Of a stretch of DNA of 64,000 nt, positions 13,901 to 25,900 are shown one piece after another. The notes beneath the pieces were generated by a model, which was given only the letters and a program-made list of their open reading frames with translations, was not told the origin of the DNA and made no database searches. The position numbers were made by a program, and so were the translations under genes. This stretch comes from Morinoia aosen. Taxonomy: Eukaryota > Arthropoda > Malacostraca > Amphipoda > Talitridae. The stretch lies in NCBI GenBank assembly GCA_030386875.1, contig CM059567.1, positions 52,312,020-52,376,019 on the forward strand, in the 5' to 3' direction. Numbering within the stretch: the first letter of the stretch is position 1; each line of letters opens with the position of its first letter.

Positions 13901-16900
13901 TCGCGGAAGGCAAAATTTTTGTCGAATTTTCTCGATGTCTAATGAGGCATTTGGCTCAAGCGAGCATAGTTACGAAAACAGAGAAACTTCAGACTTCAGA
14001 TACGGTGTGCCGTCTGTTTCCTTTTGGCGTAAAAGTTACCAAATTTCTACCGCTGAAAGTTAGCTGAGATGAAATAATAGTCTTCAATATAAAGATCATT
14101 CGAATCCGAAGTACAAAAGGTACAACGTTTTGACCACGTAATGGTTGTTTTTAGCGTCGCTGTTCGTTGCTTGCACTCTTTCAGTTTTTTACCTTAACTG
14201 TAGTTGATGTACTTATCAAACTTTTTGAGTATTTCTCTTATAAGTTAAGCACTTCTCCCCTTTGTTTTGCACTTTCCACCTAAGAGACTTTTCAGCTTGC
14301 GCTCTATCTTACTTGGCTCCCAGCTTGCCCCCTACCTTACTTGGCTCCCAGCTTGCCCCCTACCTTACTTGGCTCCCAGCTTGCCCCCTACCTTACTTGG
14401 CTCCCAGCTTGCCCCCTACCTTACTTGGCTCCCAGCTTGCCCCCTACTTTTCTTCGATCCTAGCTTGCCCCTACTTTTCTTCGATCCTAGCTTGCCCCTA
14501 CCTTACTTGGCTCCCAGCGTGCCCCCTACCTTACTTGGCTCCCAGCTTGCCCCCTTCCTTGCTTGGCTCCCAGCTTGCCCCCTTCCTTGCTTGGCTCCCA
14601 GCTTGCCCTCTTCCTTGCTTGGCTCCCAGCTTTGCTTGCTACGTCAACACAACAGAAAGTAAAAGTGGCCGCACTTCCGCACAAGTGCTGAGCGCAGCCG
14701 AGGAAACGCGTTGCCTTGCACGCACCGCTGCATGTGTCTTATTTTGCGAGCAGTTGGAATACGTCTTAACGTTACTGTTTATTTCTATGAGCGAAGTGGA
14801 AAGTACCCGGTTCAGTCCTCTTGTTAAAGTGCACCGAAATATTTAAACATATTGACACATTCCTCGCGTATTGGTACATACGCGTACCAATAAATGAATT
14901 GGATTTCATCTCTTTCGCGACCTCTTTAAAAAACAATTCTTTTCATGCAAGGTGAAATGTTATCATAGAATTGTATTTTTCAAATTTATTAGGAAGGATA
15001 AAAATGTATTCCATCAGTGAAGTCGATTTTACAATTCTGCTCCCCTCAGGGGGAAACAAATATTGTATATATGGGAATTGGCGTTCCCAGGGGGACTATG
15101 TGAGGGCCTGAGCTAAAGGTTAGGTAGGCTTCCTTTTGTTGTAATAAAATAGGTTTTTGTTTTGTTACGGACCATCTTTTTTCGGTCCACTGCTGTCCTG
15201 TTTTTCAGCACCTACTACTTTCTTCTTCTTCAACTTTTTTTCTTGTTTCATGAACTTCTTTCCTATAGCTTACTGTTTCTGTGCACCTTGTGCACAGATT
15301 CCGCGTTCCCTCAACTCCATACTAAATGGTGCCTTCCTCTTTCCTCTCTTGGAACATCTTTGTCGTGGTTAAGGGAGGCTAAAACTTTCTTATATAATAA
15401 TAATAATAATAATAATCCCTTAACTCCATACTAAATGGTGCCTTCATCCTTCCTCCCTTCGATGTAAACCGTAGCGATGGTCAGCAAAATGTTAGATAGG
15501 CATTCCCTTGTTGCAACACAATAAATTTTTGTTTTGTTACGAACCATCTTTTGCTGTTTCAAGGTTGTCCTGTTTTTCAGCTTCTGCGACTTCCTCCTTC
15601 AACTGTTACCTTTTTTCATAAACTTCTTTCAGTTTTGCTGTTTCTATGGCCAAGATGTTGGAACCCACCTAGTGCACAGATTCCCGTTGCCTTAACTCAA
15701 TACTAAATGGTACTTTTTTCACCCTCTTTTTCGAATATCTATGTTGTGGTCAGGGAGGCTTAAGCTAACTCATCTAATGTAACAAAATCCGTTCTCTTAA
15801 CTTTAAACTAACTGGTGCTTTCTTTCTTCCTTCATTAGGAAGGCTTTTGTTGTGGTAAGGGAGGCTTTAACTAACATCTCTAATGGGATCCATAACCATT
15901 GGGAGTTGAATGAACAATTGTCGCAGCAGGATACTGTTGTGGTGCGGCTGTCAGCACTTATCTTTCCTGTTTCTCTTCCTGGATCTGTCTTGTTTTAGGG
16001 AAGTCGGTGTACCGTGCAACCGACTTTTTACTTGACCCAGAGTTTTTGTTGTTTCTTTTTTCCGAGTTACTGAGTGACTTTCACCTTGAAACGGTAGTAA
16101 ACCTTGGAGAAGATTTTAATGGTAAAAATCTGAAGGATTTATTAGAGTTAGGATAGTTTTAGCGAGTTGAAAGAGCATGGTCACTCATTGTTTCTTAAGA
16201 TCATTTTGTATTTATTCGCAAATGCACGCTGTAGCTTTAAGTACGTACATTGGTATAAAATAGGCGCGCCATTCATATGGATACCGGAACAAACATTTAA
16301 ATCTTCCATGAAATGGATATTAAGTATTCGTTTGTCGTCATGCACTGCAGCTTTTGTATTGATTCAGAATACGGGCGCGAGTGCAAGCACATGGTTCGCT
16401 CTGCGTGAGCCTCATAAGTGGGTTTGCCATTCGCAAACACTAGTACGCTTCGCTGCGCTTCTCGGTAATCTCATGAACAATCGCACTGTGACTTCGTGCT
16501 AAGATTAATTGCTTGAAATGCTAGAAGCAAGAATGTCAGAACGACATTGAAAGCTGGCGCAGAGCACCAGCTTCCTCCATTGCTTGAGGTCACACTCAGT
16601 CTGCCTTAAAAATATCTCGCAGACCACGCCTTCTCGACGAGAGCCAGAGTGCAGCCTCGACACACTCAGCTGCGTGTGTTGGGTAATTGTTTCCTCAGCT
16701 GGCCATTTCTGGACTTTGCCAGGGATCTACCGGTGGGGATTGATTCGACACCTGGACTCTGCCTGGGATCTACCGACGGGGATTGATTTAACACTTGGAC
16801 TCTGTCAGGGATCTACCGGTGGGGATTGATTCGACACCTGGACTCTGCCTGGGATCTACCGGCGGGGATTGATTCGACACTTGGACTCTGCCTGGGATCT

Positions 16901-19900
16901 ACCGACGCGGATTGATTTAACACTTGGACTCTGCCAGGGATCTACCGGTGGGGATTGATTCGACACCTGGACTCTGCCTGGGATCTACCGGCGGGGATTG
17001 ATTCGACACTTGGACTCTGCCAGGGATCTACCGGCGGGGATTGATTCGACACTTGGACTCTGCCAGGGATCTACCGACGGGGATTGATTTAACACTTAGA
17101 CTCTGCCAGGGATCTACCGGCGGAGATTCATTTAACACTTTGACTGCGAATAGTTAATCTGAAGTTCAGAAATCAATTAAAATTTAAAGGCAATTGTGGT
17201 TGTCAACTTTGAGAATTGTAAAAATTAACGGAATCGGGCCTCCATTTAGCTTTCATTAAGAATTAATAAAAAATGAGTTAGTGACTGCAGGTGGGTCAGG
17301 AGCACTATGAAAATCACCCAAGTGACCACCGGTGGGTCACTTCGCGGGAAATGTGTTAACACTTTGACTCTGCCAGGGATTGATTTAATACTTTGACTAG
17401 TCTGATAAAACTGAAGTTTAATCTTCAACTCAAATTTGAAGTCAATTGTAGTGAGCAATGTCGAAAATAGCAAATATTACCTGGATCATGCCTTCATTTG
17501 GTTTTGATTTAGTATTTAAGAAAATTGAGTTTGTGACTACTGGTCGGTCAGTAGCATCATGTGAACTCCCTTAGTGACCACTGGTGGCTCACATCGCAGT
17601 CAAAGTGTCAAGTATACCAACTAGCGAAGTTGTTAGCAATCTTTTAATTTTGTTGAACTATTCTGCTTTTTTCTATCTAGAATTTAAATTGGAAGATCTG
17701 CTAAAACGTAGTTTATTATAGCTGAATTTTACAGCAATTTATAAGACCAAGCCCGCTCGCTGAATGCTTCTCTTTTAAAAAAACAATGATGGGTTTTCAT
17801 CTTCATGTGAAATATCACCTTCATTGTAAATAAACTGTTATTCTATCTTTTTTCCTATGCATGTGTTTTCTACATAGTTTCCGGTGCGCCTTTCAAACGT
17901 ACTTTGCTCTCAGCTACGGACGACGTACAGCACCGTCCAAATTATGAAGATCTGTGTCTGTTGCGTCGCTTGGACGTGCTCTCTGTTTATTAAATTTAAA
18001 TGCCTCGTTGATACTCACAGTGCTTGCAACTCAGGAAGATGCTGCTGTTGTATCTATGATAGGAATTACCGCTCTCAGGGGGAAGATGAAACAGACTTTC
18101 TTTTTATGGTTCACAACTGTTTTTTCCCACAACCTATTACATAATCCTTCAACTTTTATCTCGTTTCATAAACTTCTTTCAATCTTGCTTATTCTAAGCG
18201 CACCCACTTTGTGCATAGATTTCCCGTTTCCATAATTCCATACCAAATGGTGCCTTCCTCTATCGAGACCACCTTTGTTGTAGTAAAGAGGCTCAACACA
18301 TTAACTGCGATTGGTTAAGCTGAAGGTCAGCATTCAACTCAAATTTAAAATCACAAGTTTGGTATTTAAATTCCCAATACCAAACATTAACTGGGTCCAT
18401 TAAATACCACTCATTATAACAGACTGTTGAAACTTTTTCAAACGACCCATCGATGGGTCATTTTACAGCAGGGAAAACTTACCCAGTCTAACTTTTTCGC
18501 GGCCTGTTTGCATGTTTTTCGCCGCCCAAGTAATTAAATTGATTGGGCGGCGAAAAATAAGCATGCTCCGGCGAAAAAGTTAGGCTGGGTAGGCACGACA
18601 CACCGGTGGGTCACATCGCAGGCAATGTACTGAATTAAATTATAAGATAATTAATGACACTCGGCGTGCACGAAACGCGACATGTAAATTACGCTGCGCG
18701 ACTAAACTAATCACACTCCATTTATTTTATTTTAACTTAGCTTGCGATTAATAGTGCTGGATCTACATCAAAGTTTCTTTAACTGAAGCGTGGATAGACA
18801 ATTTCAATTTATTGTTCTTCAAATGCTTAAGTTCCCGGCAACGCTTTTTAGACGGACATGGATGAGGAATAATATAACAAATCTATAGTTGGGACTTCTC
18901 TCCATCATATAATTGAATAATTTGATTTTCCTCCATCCTTCCTTTATTCCAGCAAATCAAGCTGAAACTGTATTCATACAGTCCGATCCGTAATCCACAG
19001 CCAAATGACTCCTTGAAGTCACTACGCCTGTTTTTACCAGTAGCAAGCCAGTTTAGAGACTGCAAGTGGGTCTTAAGTGTGGCTATTGAGGAGGTCTGTT
19101 GATCGTGCATCATGTGAGCTAGTCAAGTTTTTAGATGGGCTTTTGCGCTGCTGGTTTTTCAGACGGTGAATCAGTTGACTGCCATTTCCGTTCTACTCAC
19201 GTTGTGCTTAGTGACTTGAAAATGTTTGCAAGGGTTTGTGAGTATGCCACAGCTTTATTACGCACTGGATGCTCATCGCTATTCACTCAAGAAGTTGGTG
19301 ATGGTGTTAATGCTGATCAACGTGCCATCTACGGTTATTTTTATCTTGACCAATACTTTGAATAGGATGCAGGGGTTGAATGTTTTTTATTATTAAAACG
19401 TTAATTTTTACGAAAATTTGGCCGTACATCGATATTGGTAATCAATGAGAACTCTTAACATTCTGAGTTTCACAGTCATCGTCTTACATCAACCATTGGT
19501 TCTGTCATCGAAACGTTTTTTTCACAGCCTCGAATTTTATAACACGAGGTTTTAAAAATTAGTGTATTCGGTACAAAGCCAGTGCATTTAACGTGACAGT
19601 CCGAGATAATTTCGAGTGATATACACCACAGTGCTTCTAGTGATGGCCAAATGTAGCAGCAGAAACCGAAGTTAGAGAAGGTCCGGAGCCTTTGGACAAT
19701 ACACCAGCGGCCGCAGATGTTGCAACCTCTCTTCAGCCTGTTCTTGAACTGCAACTCGTTTTGTGATGTCTGCTGAAAGGCGCAGAAACTTTTGTTTGAA
19801 GTTGGAATTTTTCCTGCGATTGCTTAACGTGCGTGAAAACTTGCAGCAATTAATTAAAGGAACTCTACACTACTTGAACCCTTTAAACGCACGCATGAGT

Positions 19901-22900
19901 GATATTTAACTCACCATAGATTTGTTGTACCATCGATGTGTATAGTTTGCGATTTTCAAAGCACATGCACTCGCCTTCGCCAAATCCAAAGAAATTTGCT
20001 GGAGGTGACTAAGATTTGAGAGCTTAATTGTTTCAATGTAAGGATTTTCAGAAACTTCAAGTTATTTACAGGGAGATTATGTACGAACTTAAGTCAAACC
20101 CCTTTGAGGTGTTCGTCGTTGATTGCGCCACGGTTGCTGCAAAGAGATTGTCATTGAGTCAAAATATGTTAACTTTCTTGAGTCAAGACTTTACTGCTCA
20201 TTTCCACTCGTTCAAATGGCCTTCGCCTTACACTCCGCCCACACATTTATAAGGTCTCGCTACGGAGAGCTCTCAAAATTCCCATCCATTTGTACGATGA
20301 GAATTTATAGCGGTAAATAAATTGGTGTGAAATGTATGTACATGGAACACATTTCGCAAGCGCTGTGTTTAGTTTCTCCTACGTGCTTTGGGGCCTCTCA
20401 GTTTGACTAAAATTATTTGTTCGCTTAAATCCTACTCTTAATTTCTTTGGATGGACTTCTGCATTTCATTTTGATCCCGACCGCAAATTACACATAAAAT
20501 TTTTTGGCTTTGTTGAAGTATGTCTCCATTTTAACTTTCTTCAGGATCATTAAGAGAAATAGTTAATTTATTCGATTAGAGAACTTGAAGCTACCAGCTT
20601 TTGCCTGTATTGCGACCCTCAAACTCGCGGGATCGAGCTCAGGCTCTAGCCATGTATATATGTTTATAATTCTGTTATGTCACTCCTTCCTCAATCTTTA
20701 AGTTTTTTTGCCCAAAGCCTATTACACTAAAATATTTGGCTTAACGCCTAGCTTGGTAAAATAATCCGCCAAACCTATAACAAACTAAAATGCTTCATCT
20801 ATAACCTAGTAAGTTAAAACACCAACAAAAATTTTAAAACAAGATGGTGAGAACCTTCCTCTTCTGTTTTCTTAAAGTCTTCCTCCTCTCGGTCATTACA
20901 AAAGTGAAGTTTTTTCGTCTTATTGCACGAGTCCTGATCGTTTGTGTGCAGCGAGGCCCGCTGTGGCGAGGTGCTGGTGGCCACAGGCAGTACTGCAGCA
21001 GCCCTGCGCCGCGATGACAGGCAACAGATGTTGTATTTATGGCAACTTTCCCTGGCATTCTCCGCCGCTGGAACATGCCGAGCATGCGAGACGCAGTCTT
21101 ATCTTTTTCGCCGCCTGCATGCATTTTTTCGCCGCTTAAGCGATAGAAGCGGTTAAATCGCTTCGGCGGCAAAACAACATGCATGCAGGCGGCGAACGAC
21201 ATGCATACAGGCGGCGAACGACATGCATACAGGCGGCGAACAAAATGCATGCAGGCGGCGAAAAAGTTAGACTGGGGACCGATGTGGAGGTATAGGAGGC
21301 AGACGCCTGACAACGCGGCTGTGTGCGCAGTTGGGACATTTATGCTCTTGATCTATTTCTCGCCAAGGTCTAGGTCTCATTGTGCTGCAGGGGGCAGCGT
21401 GGATTAGTGTTGTGTGAGCAATTTGTCGGCATAATTTGAGTCATGCGCATCTAGAGTTTGTGCTGTGGAGCCGCAGGCGCGTCTCTGTGCTGCGTTGACA
21501 CAGTTACTTCGTGTGGCCTTTGTTTTGCAGGTCTTGGCTTCCTTTTATGTTTAAAAACAGGAGCCTCTTTTTGTGAACTGAATCTTCATGGCACCTAGTA
21601 TCCTAAAATGGAGAAAACATTTTACCTTCGTGCTGTTAATTCGGGAAAAATAACAAAACAAATTGTATAAATTAAAACGAAAAGGAAATGTCTGAATTAC
21701 TCGTAGGAAGTCATTATACCATTGGAAAAGGCGCCAGTATCTTGGGCTTTTACAAGTAATAATGTAGGTGTAAGCTGAGAATTTTATTTCACGGATGTAA
21801 TATTTACTGCCTTCATCGAGACCCGCCCGTGGAAGTCCAAATAGGAGAGATCACCTCCAGTAGATCACGTCCCTGCTACTCCACCCAAAACGCCTTCGAA
21901 CGACTGGCCAACCTTGTAATTAGCAGAGGAGATGCTGTCTCTCCCCGCCTCACTGCGCTGAGTAGATCAGTTGATGTGGTCATAGATTAATTGTACACCA
22001 CTCGTGTAGTAAATCTGAACAGAATGCGTGCTAGCCGCATTTCACTTATCTTAGAATAAATTATTCTCAGACGTTTAGTCCATCTTGAATCGAATATGTA
22101 TTTTCGTTCTAATCACCCGTCTCTATCGCGTACGTCGATATTGCCTTACGCGTCACTTTTGCCTATGTACCACTGTGACCTACGCACCACTGTTGCATTG
22201 CTGTTACACGCGAGGTAATGAGGAATAAAAATAATTCTGGAAACCTTATATTCCAGGACAACTCTTTTGCTGATAACAGGAGCTTCGTCGAGATTCTACG
22301 AGGTATTAGGGACAAAAGCACAGAAAATGGATTCCTAAGAATAGCTAGTTAAAATACAGGTAGCTTCTATAGGAAAAGCTGCTTCAATTTCACGATGCAT
22401 CTGCGCACGACTTAGGAAATAAAAAATGTGAACATAACGGCTAATATTTTAACAGGCTCGCCTGGTTAGTTCTTCTATGCCAAGCACTGTGATCATAATC
22501 AATTCAATTTTATTCAACAAGAGCTAAAGTTTACCGTTTGTCTCTTATATAACTATAGTGGGGGATATAGAACTATAGAACTGCGTCCATAAAGTATCAT
22601 TAAATATAAAAGACTGTTGAAACTTATCCAACGACCCATCGATGGGTGGTTTCACAGCAGGAAGAACTCAAGCACGAACCATCTATGAGTTGTATCACAA
22701 GCAACGTGTTAATAAAATATGGCGCTGAAGATAAAATGTGCGCTGGACGAATGCACTGGTATCATTTTGAAGGATGACTCAGGGTCGTCATCTAACGTCA
22801 TCATGCCGCTGACTCTACTTTGCTTTCACTCGCCGTACTGCCTCTGCCCTGCGGCCTGCATACTGGACCAGAGCGGATCGTTCGTACTACGTGCCCAGCT

Positions 22901-25900
22901 TCTCTACTGATGCTTCTTATCGAGGTCACCAGGACAGCGTTGCTCAGTGTGAATGAGGATGTGATTGCGTGTAGTAGGTTAAGGTCAAGCCCAGCGCTAA
23001 ATGAGACCGTGTGCCAGGATTGCGGCAGTGAAAATATCCTCACTGAGAGAAAATGGAATCATCTCTACGGGAGTTATGCTTGTACCTGTCTTCTTTAATA
23101 GTTAGGCGTTAATTCCATTATGGTGTTGCGCTAGAACTATGTCTCGACGAGCATGTTTTGGTGTGGTATGTGAAGGTCCATTGTTCAAATACTTGGGAAA
23201 TACGCGAGCAAATTTCACAACTCCTGTTTGAGTTGGGCACTATGCGTTGCTTTATTCAATGAGGATGTTGATATTAGCGTATAAATCTCTGTGGGTGACC
23301 AACACAGCAGAAGCATCTATATCGTGTTGCGTCTTACAAGGCATGTTCGCTTCGCTGTCGCTGCAGGGTAACTCATACCTGGCTGAGGTGCTGCAATCGC
23401 TTAATGCTGCTAGCGTATTTTTAGTATTTCGAAATTATTAGACAGCATTTCCAGAATTTTGCCTGTTTGGTGTAATATGATTAGCGCTAACTAGTATGTG
23501 TTTCGAGGGTTACATTCTGGAGTTCTTTTCTTCCGCTTGCTTTCTAGTCACAGTTGTACAATTTGAATATAATTTAGCGAACGAATAATATCAACGTCTG
23601 ACTGAACTTCCAACCATCACATTAGGAGCATCTCATTCAATAAGAAACACAAGCGAAGCTTTGAGCATAAGGATATAATTCTAGCGTGCTCACATTCGGT
23701 GCTCTACTATTGAACCTGGTTCTATTACATGACGAAATGTTTAAATTTACCGCCCTATCGAATTAAACTTGCTTTGTCCATGTATAATTAATTGTTCTTC
23801 TATTTCAGTGGCGAATCATGCGTCGGGGTGGGAGTCCGCTAGTGGGGAGATCGTGTCCTCGTACCGAGCGTTCTCGAGGGACAAGATCCACGCCAACATG
23901 GTGGTCTCCATCGGCCTCGACCACGCCAACGTCTCGCTCGTCGTCATTCCTCAGCACAACAGGCTAGTGGAGTTGACGTGTGCTTTGTGTCGCCGAATGC
24001 AATTATGATGGGCTATAAAAAGCATGAATCAACCTACGTGGAATTTTCGTAGAATGTAATTATGCGGGGCCAAGAAAAGCATGAATTGAACTACGTGGAA
24101 TTATCGTGGAATGCAGTTATGCTGGATTTTGAAAAATTTCAACCTTCGTGGAATGTAATTATGCTGGGCCAACCATTAAGCATGAATCAACCAACATAGA
24201 ATATTTGTGGAATGGGATGATGTTGTGCTAAGAAAAGTATGAACCAACCTACATGCTTAGAATTTCCGTGGAATGCAATTATGCGAGCTCACAAAGAAGA
24301 AGAACCAACTTACGTATGCAAAATAAGTACGATATGCTGATAGTGTTATAGTTAAGTGAAATGGTGATTGTATTCGCATCCGTGAATATTCCAGGATATA
24401 GAAGTCTATGCGCTGTGGGAATTAAAATATCGAGTGTACTAGCAATAGTCAACGTAGGTTTTCCGAATATCTTACAAATTGAGATCACTTGGGAATAATT
24501 GTAACAAATTTCCGTCAAAGGTTTTTATCGCCATTGCTTACCTCATCCGTCAATAGTTTGACTGATCACTGAAACTCTTAGGAAAATCCCACTTGAAAGT
24601 TGGGTAAAAATACAATATCTTAACAACGTATCAGAAAGTTTTCCACTCTCGGCGAAATGCTCTGGTTTTAAAATACCAATAATTTAATTTTATTCAATCG
24701 CACATCTTATCAATCTATGCTGATTCATTTTAACTTGCATTCATTACAATCTGTATTTTATTGAATCACACATCTTGTCAATCTATTCTGATTCAATCCA
24801 ACTGGCATTCATTTTGTCTTTATTATGATAAAATACCCCTTTCAAAGTCACATCTTTTCGTGGAATAAAACTGTACAGTACTGTACTACTGTATAAAATA
24901 TGTCTTAAGGGTTTTAGACTGCTATTAACTTTTATCAGTGGCCTTTGAAGCAATTAATTATTTTTTTTTAAACGGGCTATAATTTCTTCCTTCTGCAATG
25001 AGTCGTCACGTTCGATTTCTTAACATTTCTGTGAAGCATCATACAAATAAAAAGGGATTTTAGAAAGCACTAGCTTTTTGAATCTCACGAATATATTAGT
25101 CTTTACCTGTCCTGAATATTTCAAGTGTTATTTCAAGTGTTATTATATGCATTGAATTTTCAGTTTAACTGAGAATACTTCAATGTTAATAATAATACCA
25201 TGTTTTCACAGATCGTTGGACATCAATTTCAACGAGCGTTTCTACTGGATCAAACCGAGCGACTTGAAAGAGCATTACCATAAGGCGCTGGCCAAGGGCT
25301 TACCGTACCCTCTTTTGACGGTGGCCGAATACCTTTCTTTGGATAAGGAAGGCTTTTCGTGGGGCCGGAGCTACAGAACGGCCGGGTACTACACCAGCAT
25401 CATGTTGTGGTCTGCCTTCACCACCTGGCTGCTGAGTTGCCTACTGCTCGTGACCGTGCCGCGATATGGGGCGTACCTTCTCGCCATCACCGGCACACTC
25501 ATGGGCTTCGCTTGTCTCGTCTTCTGGCTCCTGAGGCCCTCGTCGCCTCTCATTCTCAGATTCGAGGAAACAGCCATTACTTTCAATTTGAGTTGGTGCT
25601 TCTGGCTTGTTCTTATTTGGGGTGAGTTATGGCAGTTTTTGTGGTCGATTTATCATTGAACTCAGAATGTGAAACTTGTTTTTCACTGTTTTGAGTACTT
25701 GGACGTGTGTGACCGATTCGAGTATTTCGTAATGTGTGGTCTGTGAAAGGTTATATACATCTAGCTAGTTTTAGAGTTTCTGTGGAAACGTCACGTCATA
25801 ATTTTTAAAACCGGTTGAGTCTGTTTTGTGCTCTATACTGAGTTAGGAATCTCAATACTATTTGTCAATTATCCTAAAGAATTTAGGGGGCTCAGTGTAC

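Noticed and set aside
14262-14846. 194-codon Pro/Leu-rich protein
   Set aside because: Translated 28-bp minisatellite, open in two frames at once.
15157-15434. ORFs of 71-90 codons, also seen at 61999-62265
   Set aside because: They lie in SINE-like copies and end in Asn runs from the TAA tail.
20834-21313. 159-codon minus ORF
   Set aside because: Runs through the hairpin element and its 22-bp repeats; composition explains it.
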